The translations under genes and the position numbers were made by a program. Of a stretch of 64,000 nucleotides of DNA, positions 46,600 through 60,700 are shown one piece after another. This stretch comes from Sycobia sp. Sy_11. Lineage: Eukaryota; Arthropoda; Insecta; Hymenoptera; Epichrysomallidae. The number at the start of each line of letters is the position of its first letter. Position 1 is the stretch's first letter. The notes below the pieces were generated by a model. It was given only the letters and a program-made list of their open reading frames with translations, searched no databases and had not been told where the DNA came from. The stretch lies in the NCBI GenBank assembly GCA_018907035.1, contig JACCIC010000004.1:7524001-7588000 (forward strand). The letters are read 5' to 3'.

Positions 46600-49500
46600 C
46601 TACAAAGAATTTATTTATTTATTTACTATTTAGATAATCATTTATCTAATTATTTTACATACTAGATAGTTTTTTTATTGAGCTTATAGATCTATCTAGC
46701 AGATACCATATAAGTGACTTCAAAAAATTCAGTGTGACGCGAATAGAATTTAATAATTAAATAAGAAAATTATATTGTTTATTTTCGTATTTTTAAATTT
46801 ATATAATGCTGTAAAATATATTATTTTCGTTTCTGTAAACGCAGTTTAAAATAAAGTTCACGCTATTATAAATAGTTCTCATTGAGATCTTTTTCTGTAA
46901 ATCTAAAACTTTTATATTTTAATTTCAAAGTTTTTTTAAAATATACGTGTTATCAAAATACTAAAGTTAAATTAAAATTAAAGATTACATGAATATAGTC
47001 AAATTAACAAAATAACAAAAATAAAATTAAAGTCTACAAGAAATGACAGCTTAACAAAAACTTGTGAGTTAAGTAAAAAACAAAAAATTTTCAATAAATT
47101 GTTACAAGTAACGTAATAATATTTACCTATCCATCAGCTTGGGCATATCCTTCTTAGATTCAATTTCACGTAATAGTGAGCGTAATGTCTCCTTTTGTTG
47201 TGGCACTACCTGATTAACAAGAGTGTCGAGATACTTTAGCCCGGGCAGAATAGCTCCAGTAATGCATTGATTACTCAGAGAGCAATAAACTAGAACTGAG
47301 TATGCTTCTATTAGAGCATGTGCTAAGTCAATATTTCGACTCTGCTGAAGAGCCGAAGCTGTTATTCCGGTTAACTGAGTAGCAATTACTAAAAAACGAA
47401 ATTAATGATTGTATTTTTTCAATGAATAAAATTAGTTATTGAAAAAAAAGAAAAGATATTTAGCTACAATCAAAAGTTGAATAAATATTTAACTACTAAC
47501 AATAGCTGAAAACACTTACTCTCTTCAACATAATTTTGAGGGCAGTATGGTGCTATGGAAGCTAAAGTTAAGACTAATGGAACCGCTAGAGAAGCTGGAA
47601 TGCCTTGAGGATCTCGCACGATCGTTTCTAACGTAAGACGCGCTTTGTCCTTCGCCTCTCTCGCCTCGCTTTCCGTTATCAATTTACCCAATACTTGCAC
47701 AGCTGCTGATTTGACAACTCTGCAGAAATATTATATTATTTTCAAGATCATTATCAATATTTGAAGAATTAATTGTATAAAATCTTAATGTTGACAAAAT
47801 TTTTATATTTCTTGACAAATAATTTAATTTCAACCAATGTACATCAAGAATTGGTAATCATTGCGTTTTTAAAACATGGATGGTTAGCATATGTTGCACC
47901 CAAAGTTACGATTTCTAATATTCTAAATTGGTTAGGCCCAATGCCGTATTCAATATTGTAATTCACATTTAAAAAAACATAAAAAATAAACAAATATACC
48001 ACTATCTTAAATACAAAAAATTTAAAAAGAAATCATTCTTGTTATGTTTTTGATTAACTGCATCAGTTTCAATTATGAAAGGATCAAATTTTCAGTATGT
48101 TCTATATTCGGAGAAAAAGCTTAGTATATTTTATAGCTTTCAGTAATATTGAACCCAAAAAATAAAAATAGGAAAACTTAATTCTGAATATGGATTCAAC
48201 ACGATGCTGGGTATTAAAAAGAAATACAATGGTTGCAATTTCTTTGTAAACACAAAAGAAAACTAAAATTCCAGTTTAAACTTAATATAACTTTATAAAT
48301 CCAAACAAGATAAATCTATTAAATTATTAAATAAATAAAAAAAATTTATATTAACATCTTTCCTTTTCATATAAAAATTAATGTAAAATCTTACGGATCG
48401 GTATCATTGGCAAGTGTAACTATTGCAGATGCTATCCTCACATCTACAAATTTATCTGACACTTTAGAAATAATTGAACTAAATAATAATGCAGTTGCAC
48501 ATTTGACGCTAGATTTTGTATGCACAACACCTGAAAATGAGTAAAATTAGCTTAATTTTAAATAAAATAAAAATTACAGTGTATATACAATATATAAGAA
48601 ACTGTGATATAATTTCAAGGCCTGTAAACGATGAAAATTTTAAGAACAATTTTTTTGAGATTATATTGATATAATGAAAGTTAAGTACTAACGCTAATTT
48701 TCAAAAGATAATTAACGACAATGTTATCATTTCGTATATTAGTGGAAATACGATGTCTGTTCTATAGGCAGATTGACGGATGATTGAGGTGCATGTACTT
48801 CAAAATCGGAGGACATAGAATGAAGTATTCATAATGAAAAATATAATAGAAGTAATAAGTTAATTTCATTTTTACTATAAGAATATTTTCATTGTTTGTA
48901 TATTGTGAATAGCTATTTCAACAAAGATTTTTATATATAATAAAATTATGATAATAGGAATATTATGGTTTGAAATTGTATAATACAAGCAAAATGCAAA
49001 TTTATAACTAAATGATATATTGGAGAGTTGAGAGATGAAGCTGACACCAAGAATCCTTTGGACTGGGACCTAGGAAAACATGAGCTGCGTGAAAGGATCT
49101 AAGTAAAAACAAACAAATTTCATACATTTCAGAAGATCCAGTGGCATCTTTCCTTACCCATGCGACATATAGAAAATCAGCGGAGATTGTAAATCATTAA
49201 CTTGACAGAATATGAAACAAGTACCGTACTGTAACTTGCTTCAACAATCAAAATTCTAGAAATAAAGTGAACTGATCTTTTCTTTGGCGAGGGAAAAAAT
49301 ATTTAGACGATAATTTATAAAAATCTCGACGAGGCTGAGAAGTTGAATGAGATTCAGAAGCGACATAAATTAATTATCCCTAATCTCCTATTTATTTAAA
49401 AATTACTCTAAAAAGAAAACAAACAAGCATCTGAAATCCTATTAATAGGGACTTCAATGTTTGAAAAGCATCTCTTTAAAATTATAAAGATAGAATGATA

Positions 49501-52500
49501 AATTCATAACTGACAATACCCTAGTACACATAGGTGTTTAATTGGAAGTTTCAGAAGGTTCAGTAAGATTGACCAGTACTTTGTAATAGTTTCTAGAGAA
49601 CTGATAAATTGAATTGCGCTATGATACTTGATGAAACTTAATTAAATAATTAAAATATAGATTTTTGAGAGAAATATATAGTTTCTTAAACACTTGATTC
49701 CTTCCACAATTTTGTGATGTAATATTTAATACGAAGGAAACCCTCATATATTATCATTGTGACAAGCCAGTTCAATGGTGACAAACAACTTTTAAAAAGA
49801 AGTGGAGGTGGTACGTAAAGTATTACACAAAATTCTGAAATTAAACTATCTTAAAGCTCTAATTATTTCCTATTATATATGTAAAAAGTATGATTCAAAA
49901 GTAAGGTCAGTAATTCTTTTGTAACGTGACTGTACGTCGGAGCGTTATTGAGCTAGTTGCAATTGGTAGTGGGGACTTCAGCTAATCAACGCCGCTCCAT
50001 TAATTCTACTCTGAGCATCCGAAAAGCTAGGAAGAGGCGATCCCTAAATTACGACCTTGTATAAATAAAAATGTAGCAACCGTTAGAACAAAAAGTTACG
50101 AGAAGTTGTGCATGAAACTTGGAAGTACTGGAACGGCGACTGTTTTTATTGTTAACTTCTAAAACATACGGTTTACCCGATCGGCAAGTTTTTCGGCGTT
50201 ACAAAGTCTTTCTGAAAGTAAGAAAGACGTCAAAAACAAGGACTATTGCGTTACATAATTATATATAAGTGTATTGGATTGTAAAAACCCATAATTGTAC
50301 TGGGTTTTAAAAACTTCTAGTTCACTAAGTATGATTTTCACTTTTGATTTTTAGCAATTTTTATCTGGAACACATGGTTTAACGTATCTCAACAGACATC
50401 GCATGAAACTGGAGTTTGCACCACAAAACCTCATCAGATATTTCTTTGAGAGTGCATCTTTTTGTACTTTTACAAAAAAAATTAATAAATTTTAATAAAT
50501 CTTTTATTACCATCCCACAATCCTGACAATACATGCTCTTGAAATCTTTCTTGACGACAGAACATAACAACCGCAATCTGAAGGCCACTTAAATCTTCAC
50601 CCTGTATTGATAGGGCGACGAGAAAATGTTTTAAAAAATTAGTAAATTCATTTTTATCTAAAGTAGACAATATTGTTAAATATGCTGGAATAATCATCGG
50701 ATTGGTCAATTTTTGATCGGTAGTCAATGCTAAAAGCTCATGTTCAATAGCTTCTACGTGAGGCTTAAAAACTGGTACAACCTAAAAAATACTACTAATT
50801 AATCATAAAATAAATCAATACAGAATACAGTATCAAGCTAAATATATCTACCTCATAAAAAAAGAAATTAGTATTTTACAAATTCAATTTTTAAATCATA
50901 ATTTATGGTAAAATAACAAAATATACTTTGTAGAACAATTGTTAATTATTAATATACATCAATCAATTCATTTTTTTCAACTAAATAATTATATTATATT
51001 AATAAAACCTTCATCATTATAACTGATATTACATAATTTATTATGTTAAAAACGTATCCAAATTATAATTATATTTCATAATATTAAAATTGCGACCATA
51101 AATAATTTTATATTATCTTATAATAGATTAGATCATGTAACTTTCTTTTTACTTAAGGTGGTCATACCAAGAAATCTTGTATACAAAATGCGTTCCGTTT
51201 GGTGTTTATCAATGTTTACTTAAATATATAACTAAATTCTATTGAAACTATATATATTATTTAATTTATTTATTTTATGAGACATATACATATATATAGG
51301 TACATATATATTTATTTTATGAGAAATATACAAGGCATATACATTAACGAGCTTAATGTCCACTTCAAAAAAAATTACTGTTTTATAAAGTACTTTTGAA
51401 AAATTAAGTTGTCGGAAATCGAACACAAACAATCAAGCAGCCGAATCATGAACGATTGCTTCACTAAACTGACATATACAAGTTCAAATATTAATTTTGA
51501 TCCTACCAATATAGTAACCTTATAATCAAACCATTATAGTAACTTTATAATTGAACTAATGTATGGCTATAAATTAATTTTTCTCCCATGCTAATTAGGG
51601 GAATGGTACATTCTTATTATTCCTTTTTTTAATTCGAATCTATATAAACACTAAACTTTTATTTTCTGGTTTTCCTAAATGATATGATTTTTAATTTTGA
51701 TACTATAATAAAAAAATAATTTGTTGAAAGAAGGAAGAAAATATGACATCTGAAGAATCAATGGACGAATAAAGATGTAATAGAATGTACAAAAAATCAA
51801 AACATTAGTAAATTTCTAAATTTTAAAAGTATTAAACAATACATATCGTTCAGACAAAATGAGTAATTTAACATTAAATTCTGCATTGTTTTCAGAGAAG
51901 CGGCATAAACACAACGCTTTGTACTACATTACACAGAAATAGTACTATAATATTGGGTGTACAAGTTCACAGCGTTTTTCCAAAATGTGAGGTTTTATCA
52001 TGAAAACAAGATTGTATATTCTTTATTCAAAGTATCATCCATCACAAGCTAGAACTTTTTCCCATTTTTCTGGTAATTTATGAATTCCGGACCCAAAAAA
52101 ATTCTCGTTTTCAAGCCCAAGAAAGTATCAAGCTAATTTTTGATCCCCTCTATTCAACTCAAGCGTAGTCTCGTAAGAGTATTCGGGCAAGACAAAATTT
52201 CCCATTCACTATTATCCAAATAGTTTTTATCATCGAAGCCGCAACATGTGCCCGAGCGTTCTCGTAATAAAAAATGATGGACTCATTCCTGAACTCATAT
52301 TCTTATATATCGTTTTTCCTGTAATGCTCGCTTCAAACAAATAAGTTGGTTTCGGTACAATGGTTCTCTGATGGTTTGACCACTCGGTTGTAATTCATAG
52401 TATACGACACCCTTGTGATTCCACCATATGCAAAATATATGACCTTATTTACATTAATATTCGGTTTCGGCATCGATTGGGCGGGCTCGCCAAACTTTGT

Positions 52501-55500
52501 TTACGATTTTCTCCGTTTAGGCTTATAATGATAAATCCATTTTTCATCACCAGTGATCATACGATGCAAGAATGATTTTTTTATACCGTTCTAGCAACAT
52601 TTCATCATGCCAAATCGCCGTTCGACGTCTCTCGGCTTCAATTCGTACGGCATTCAATTTCCAACATTTTGAATGAATCTCAATGTTTTTAGGCGCAGGG
52701 AAACGGCTTGTTACGTGAAATCCTATGATGCATCAAGTTCTTCTTTAATCTAACACGGATCCTCATCCAGCAATTCTCAGCCCTTATCTAATTCCTTGTT
52801 TTCAAAACTTTTCAGCTTTTCAGATCGATTCTTGGCTTCAACTTTAAAATCGCCACTTTTGAACCGTTTGAACCACTCGCGGCACGTAGATTCACCAATA
52901 GATTCCGCCTCATAAGTTTCCAAAAGCAAACGATAAGCTTCAGCTGCACTTTTCCTCATATTAAAAAATAAAACTAGCGTTTCTCACAAATAACGTTTAT
53001 TTGGATGGAAACTTAGTAAGTTAAAACGTGGTAACTAGCTGGAAAGAAATGCTCGAATATAATGCTGCAAGGTTGTTGGCAGATACAAAACCTACAAATA
53101 TAGCACATGAATTCTGACATTTCTGCCCGGGATCCACAGGCAACGCCATCTTTTGACAAACGCTGGAAACTTACTTGTACTACCAATACGATTAAATAGT
53201 TGAAAGTCTGTTCTTATACAGTAATAACCATGTATTTAATTAAGTTCGATAATATTTATTTACACTAGTATTAAACTATATTTTTCAGTGCGAAAGTTCG
53301 AAAATCATGTTAAAGCTCTGATTTTGAGGTTCGAGTTCAATTGTTGGCTCTTGTAGTATATATACTATTTTATACCTTCCAAAGCTTACTTTAAAGGAAA
53401 TAAAATCTTTCAATATCCAGAATAATAGAATTCTATATTATATAAAATTATAAACTTATTGCTGTTTACTTTGACCTCTATTAGACATCTAAGGATGATG
53501 TTACGCTAATATACCTGAACATAAATGGTGCCGTTTCTTTTAATTCTGGCATAAAAAATAAGGGGTTTCATTTTAAAAAGTTTTAAAAAATTTTAAAAAT
53601 GATGTTCAAGGTTAATCCCCAAAGTACTGTTAGATTCTTTGTCGAAAGTTATTTAGAGTAACTTGTTTATACCACTAATCCTGGAAGATGTTTAGGGGTC
53701 TTCCATATTTTTTTCCCTTATCGGAGATATTAAAGGAATAAGAAAACTTATTTTAGCATGTCTGATTATTAATTGAACGTCAAATTCGAGTAATTTATAC
53801 AGGCATCACTATCGGCGTGATATTTTTGCGTATGAAAATAAATTCACAAAGTATTTGCCATTAAGGGGATGTCGGACTTAAATTTTACCGTCATAATGTC
53901 CATAACGTAACGGTAAAATTTTTCTCTAACCACCCCTAAATTTAATTATTTTTATTAATAGCAAATATTTGTAATCTTAAATTATAAATAGAATAACAAA
54001 AGTAATATTTAAAAAAATATGGATCAAAATACAGAAGTATTGATCATTTGAAGCTGTAGCATATATAATTTTTAAATATGTTCTTGTTCTTTTTATTCCA
54101 TAACATTCTTTTAACTTTATCTAGATTTTATTAAGACAATTCTGAATTTCTATATGCATTTATTCATACTGCATAATGTGAACGTTTCGACTATTTCCAG
54201 TATTTAAGTTATACTCCTGATTAAAGAATAATAAAGTAATTTATTACAATTGAATTTGATTTAGCTAAATTGACCTTTATTAACCTTTCTAATTATTTGT
54301 CTGATTATTTCCAATTCACTACCGAATTCACATTTCGCACTCAAACCACCTTAAATAATAGGCTATAAAATGTTCGCGATTAATTTAATTAATATACATT
54401 CATAATCTTGGCACGCTTTTTTTCACTAAATAATGTTTTTTTACTTTTGCTCAAAGTATTTCAACTCAATTATATTGTGTAAGCATATTAATCAAATTGG
54501 AATATTAATTTCGGAAATGAACTTATGCTCCAGTTTGATTAAAATAATTTATAAGCTCAAAGGACTTGAACTGAAGTCATATTCAGCGGTTTATTTCGTT
54601 TTTCTCGAAAGATTTTCTCGTGCAATGAAGACGGTGTAAATGCTATCTCAAAAATTTTTAAGCATTTTAAATACTTTATAACTACTTAATTTTCTTTAAA
54701 ATTTTTCTTTTATTATTGAAAAATAATTTCAAATAATTTTTATTTCACTAGTGTTACATCCTTATTCGATAAATTAGTAAAATTTGATAGTCAATATATA
54801 TAAGTAATGTGAATATATAAAAAAAAAAATACAAACCTTATATTGGGTAATATATGTTCCAAATCCTAAGCAAAATGCTTGAAGATACGTAAGAAGTTCA
54901 ATCACAATATTTTCTTGCGCAGCATTGAGAGACTGAGAAATTTCAACGAGGTCTAGTATTCTGTCAACACAAAAAATATATTAAACAATATAATTAATAA
55001 TATCTAAAATTTGATTTATAATATCAAAGATGTTTATACTTTTCATTACTTACAGTTTGTCAGATAACCAATCCAATTCCGGCCAATTATAGTCATCCCA
55101 TGTGTTATTAAGAAATATCGTCATTAAAATTCCTATGTCTATTTCAGATTCATAAAAAACTTTTGGATTGACTATTGACGGGCCACCAAGGCTTTTAAAT
55201 TCAAAAGCTAAAATAACATTTTATGTAAATTTCTTTTATGTAATCAACGTTAAAAATATACATTTTAAAAATATTTATAATTCAGAAGCTACCATAAATT
55301 TGAACATACAACATTTATCTGTATTATCAGTGCTTACATTCTAGTTAGAATTTAGAAGTTATTTAAATAAAAAAGTCATATGTTAAAACTGTAATATTGG
55401 TAAAGAAAACGTTACCCACGTGTACGAGGGCGCCACTCAATGAAAACAAAATAACTTTCATGAGTAAACAGATAGTACAGAGTATAAATTGAAAAAACCG

Positions 55501-57660
55501 ATATTTCAATTAAAAATCAGGTATATACTTAAAATATTTAGTAAAATATTCTACTATATTTTCTATTCCTATACTATACTGAAAAAAAAGTATAATTATG
55601 ATATAATTGTTTTCTTTATACTTTATTTAAGCACAATGTAATAAAAAAATTAAATAAAAATAATTTGTCAAATCGATTTCTTTCTCGTAATAATTGTAAT
55701 ACATATTTATTTTGTTTAGAAAAAACTATCACTATCGGCAGTAAATAGCTGTTTTCTGCTTGCATTTAATTTTTATTTTTTTCTTCAATCTTTATGATTG
55801 TTCACCAGTTCAATATCATAATATAATTTAAATCTTGGAATTTTAGTAGTTTAAAGTTCATGGATAGAATGAAAGCTTGAATTAGCATTAAAACTTCTAA
55901 AAGTGAAATTTTTTACAGAAGTCTCCTTTGTCAATACTGTATCTATAATGTGAAGCAATTCTGCGATTTGTCTTAAATGTGCTATACACATTTGTGCTTT
56001 ATTTTTAATGATTTGGATAATTTTTAATTTTTTTTTCTAAAGAAAATTTTTAAGAACTCTGAAAAGTAACTAATGTAAGCCATAATTTCACGTACTTATT
56101 GTATAATCACGACCGCTATATTTGTAAGTTCTGCTCTCCGCCGATTTTACCGTATATTATATCTCTTTAAAATTACTTTCTACAATAGTATAAAATAAGG
56201 GAAGTATTGTGTATTCGAATTTCTTATCATTTGAAAGTTCTCTTTAATGTAATACATTTATCAATATAATCAATGTATTGTATTTATCTATATAAATTAA
56301 ATGTTTTCCTAATTAGACTTTTCAACCAATTACACGTAAATGTGCGATGCTTAAAAAACAAATTATAGTTTTATTATTTCTAAATAATTCTGATTTAAGT
56401 AAAAGAAAATATTGAAATCAATTTTTACATAGTCAAGTATATGTAAATTTATATGAGTACCGATTCGTATAAATTTCGAAATTATCACTTATTATTATTA
56501 AATAAAAAAGTTGTTTATTAAAAGTGTACCTACGAACTCACTTATTTATAACGTGGGAATACAGTACTATAAAAATATAAATTAAAAATTATGTTGCCAT
56601 GTACTTACGGGCCCGTCTTTGTAAAGTTTATGGTAATTTAAATGGTTAAGAAATATTGAGAATAGTATCTTTTGCAGAACAGTACGCAAAATAAATTATA
56701 GTTCTCAGTCCATATTACGTCGACGTAATAATGTAAAATTTCGTAATTATATGAATACTAGCATCTCCTGTTTCGGCTTCGTCCGAGATAATAATGTAAT
56801 CAATTTATTCAACAATAAAGTAACATCTATGTAAAAAATATTTATAAATCTGTATTTCCATATAAATAATTTTATCCTATAATAATATTTCTGGAGAAAA
56901 AAATTTCAATTTCGTCCCGGGGTCCCCCGGAAACATTAGCGGTAGTGTATCTAAATATCATTAACTACATATTTTTTGTTCTATACAGTTTTTCAGTGAA
57001 AACAATATTTCTGGAGTAAAAGTCAACAATTCCCTATCGGATCCCTTCAACAATTTCTCATATACTTAATACAGAGGTATGCCTTTAAAATACATTTTTC
57101 TCAAGATAAACTCCGTATACAGAATAAATGCCTTGAACAAAAAATACGTATTTTGATGAGATCTACAGCTTTTGTTTGAAATCTTTTGGAATTTTACTAC
57201 TGTCCGAGATAAGATCGAAAAATCATATTTTTATGGTTTTTTCTCTAAACATTTCATTTCCGCCTAAAATCACTAAGGTATTCATAATCATACCGAGATA
57301 CCTGTAAAAATCCACCGCGTCGAGCCAAATTACACAACTGATAGTTATAATTTTCAATAATTTCACATTATTAAAAAAGGTTATATTATAAAAATTGTTA
57401 TCAAAATTTCTGTCATGTTACTCCGACGTTCCGTTAAGAAAATTACTAATGAACACATAATTACATATACTGGTTAACAATCATAATTTATTCATTTAAA
57501 TATTTTAATTGACTTCTGCAAGACATTACATAGAGAAAAATGGATTGAGTTCGCTTTCCATCAACCAAATAGTTGATAGATATTATCTTTCAAATTCCTA
57601 TGAAAATTACGAGATGATGGAATCAAACACGAAGAGTTTCGATTTTTATATTACATATAG

Positions 57661-57715
<55 letters not shown>

Positions 57716-60700
57716 GATTATATATAGATGTGAACAATTCTGCCTTTATTATCTGAGGCACCTATCGCCTTTTTATTATTTTTATTTTTATTTTTATTTT
57801 TATTATTTTAATTTTTAATAAATAAAAATATTCAACAATAGTAATCAATAGTTTCTAGTATTCTTATTCAGTTGAAAAAAACCAAGTAACTGACACAATA
57901 TGACATTAGAATACAGCATTACTTAATTCTATTAAATCCGGAGCAAAATATATATTAATGTAAATTAAAAACTCACAACTTTGGTCGACCACATTTTCCT
58001 GCACACGCGCTTTCACAGCTTCGGTATCAACGACATAGATGATGGTATGGCATAGCAAATACCGCAGTACTTGAATAAGAGCTGCCGCTCGATTACCATC
58101 AAGATGATCCTTACTGGGCGAGCTTGAAGTCTTCAATAAAGTTTTAAGCTTCGCGATGCAGCGGGGTAGTAAATGAGAATGAAGTCTCCTTAAGCTGACT
58201 GCCCATTGTGCAAGAACGGGCAATAGAAGCGTAGCTGCGGTTTCTATGACTTCTGCTGACACGTCGTCCATCGCTGTTAAGGCTAATTCTTCACACTAAA
58301 AACGTAACAAAAGAATATTCCGTTTACTTTAATTAGGCAAAAAATAGAAAATAAAATGTCACTAATACTATTATAATGTTTATTAGTAAAATATTTCTAA
58401 AGAGGCCTACGATGGCTCGATCGCTAGAGCGAAGGACTAGTAATTCGGTAATCTGAGTACAAGCCCGGTCTCACCTGATACATATAATCACTATTGTAAA
58501 AATTTACATGTGCTTTGCTTACAAACACATTGTAGATCTCCATCGCGGATTATCTCACTTTTGAGTTACTACATTACATTATTTAACACTATATTTAAAT
58601 TTCCCTGAGTACTTGATACTTGAAATTAAAAGGGCTACGATGCCTCGATTACTAGAGCGATGGACTAGTAACTTGGTGACCCGAGTTCAATCCTGGTCTC
58701 GGCCGATTGATACAGGCACCGCTGTAATAATTTACATGTGCTTTGTTTACAAACACATCGTAGACCTCCGTCGCTGATTGGCGCCGATATTTGGAAGCAT
58801 AAGTAGAGTGACGTTAAATAACATAAAAAAAAACTTGAAATTAAACATGAGCATATTAGTTATTTATTCGCCATTGTCTATAGATGCCGTACTACTCATT
58901 TCTTAATAGAATTCATTGTTAAAAATGCTGGCTCCTTATTTGTATATAAACACAAACATTACAGGAAATTTCAATATAAACGTTCACAATTTAACGAACT
59001 TGATCTATTTCTTGTTCCTTCTGACCCTATTCATCACATTCTATACCGTGACCAACTTACTCATACTTGGCTCGATCGTTTACTTATAAATCTGCTATTG
59101 AGATCCATAAATATAACAAACAAATCTAAAACTCCACTCGCTGCAAGACATGACGCTGTTGAACTCTCATTAACAATAAAAAATGCTCAACCATCCACCA
59201 AGTTGTTTATTATTCATAAACTTCACCAAATTAATCAAAACAGATTTATATCCAATCTCGCAGCAAACATTACTTCTTCACTCTTTCTAGATTTTACTAC
59301 TTTATCCGCGATCGCTCAACTTGATTCCACCTTATTTCACTATCCCATAACAATCTTTTCAGCTTTGTGCTTTGATATCATAAACCTAGACCCCCCTCTC
59401 CCACTAAGAATCCCTATATCTCTTAAACGGGAACCGAGGGACAAATGACATAAAAAAGTGCAGGTTACTACGAAAGCACGCATCTAATGCCCTGTCCACT
59501 GTTAAAATAATTACCTTTCAAAAACTTTCAGTGTTTCTACTTCCTCTTTCGCCCTATAGCGAAATCTACATAATATGTATCTATCAAACATTAAGAAAAT
59601 ATATTCAATAATCTTCTATAGCCTACAGAAATATATTGATTTTTATTCACCTATAAAAAAATGTCTCCTTTTGCATCTCCACAGAATATTAACATTATAC
59701 TTGATCCGCTCATCCCAACAGAACCCATATTTCTCTTTTTTCAAATATCAAATTTCAAATTATATCAAACGCTCTCGCAATGTGTTCATCTATAATTTCT
59801 GGCCCTGATAATATTAGTACTACCATAGACACACTCGTTTACTTGTAATAATCTATTTATTGGCAGACAAGCAGGTTTCCAAAGACTGCTCTTCTTGTAG
59901 TTACTGAAATCATTCAGTAGGTATTGAAAATCAATGTTGGGCACTGCTTTTCTGATTCGATTTTTAAATGCTCTCAAAACAGTACAACATCAACTTTAAC
60001 TGCGTAAACTCAAATTAATAGGGTGCGATAATATTACTCTCAATATTCTACTATTGAATCTGAAAGGCTCTAATTAACAGTCTAGTAACATCTAGTTTAG
60101 CCATCATATGTACTGGTACATATATCTCTGAAGGCAATGTACTTGGGCTTATATTTTTAATACATATCATAATATATTTATCATATTTTTGTACAATAGT
60201 AGATATAACTTTATAACATTGCTTTTCAATCATTTTTACACATTTAGGTTACAGTTTTTTAAGAAGTTCGCAAGAAATTTACAAGCTGAAACATTTGATG
60301 TTCTTTAATTAACATTTCAATGTTGAAAGGGGGAAACAATTTATCAATCCCGCTCTTTCCGTAACATATAGACTGCAATCCCAGATAATGTGATTGATAT
60401 CTTCGCTGGCTGATCCACACTTGTACCTACTTTGAACTTTCGACTATGTTGATGCGGGAAAGAGAGGCTAATGGATGATAGTGGTTTGAACGTATTTGGT
60501 TCATAGTGACGATCGTGACTCACGGAAGTTTTTTATCCATAGACAATGGCTTTATACACTGTTTATAATACTTTTACAAATATATTTTTCCAGTTTCAGA
60601 GTTTTTAATGTATTCTGCAGTTTTTAATCGGGATGACTTTTATTTAATATATCAGATCCATAGTTGGAATTTTTGAAAAATTTAGATTTTCGCTTTTGGC

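Larger units (their letters stand above)
50782..54836 (-). other. RELCH intron 5
   Basis: A GT-AG intron of 4055 bases that holds the full-length mariner at 51953-53186. The rest is AT-rich with no recognisable feature. Confidence 0.75.

Noticed and set aside
47773..47961. Plus-strand ORF of 62 codons
   Set aside because: It lies in a RELCH intron and is AT-driven without any motif.
58404..58833. Two tRNA genes
   Set aside because: Stems are degenerate, and both copies continue into a shared non-tRNA body and tail. They are SINEs.
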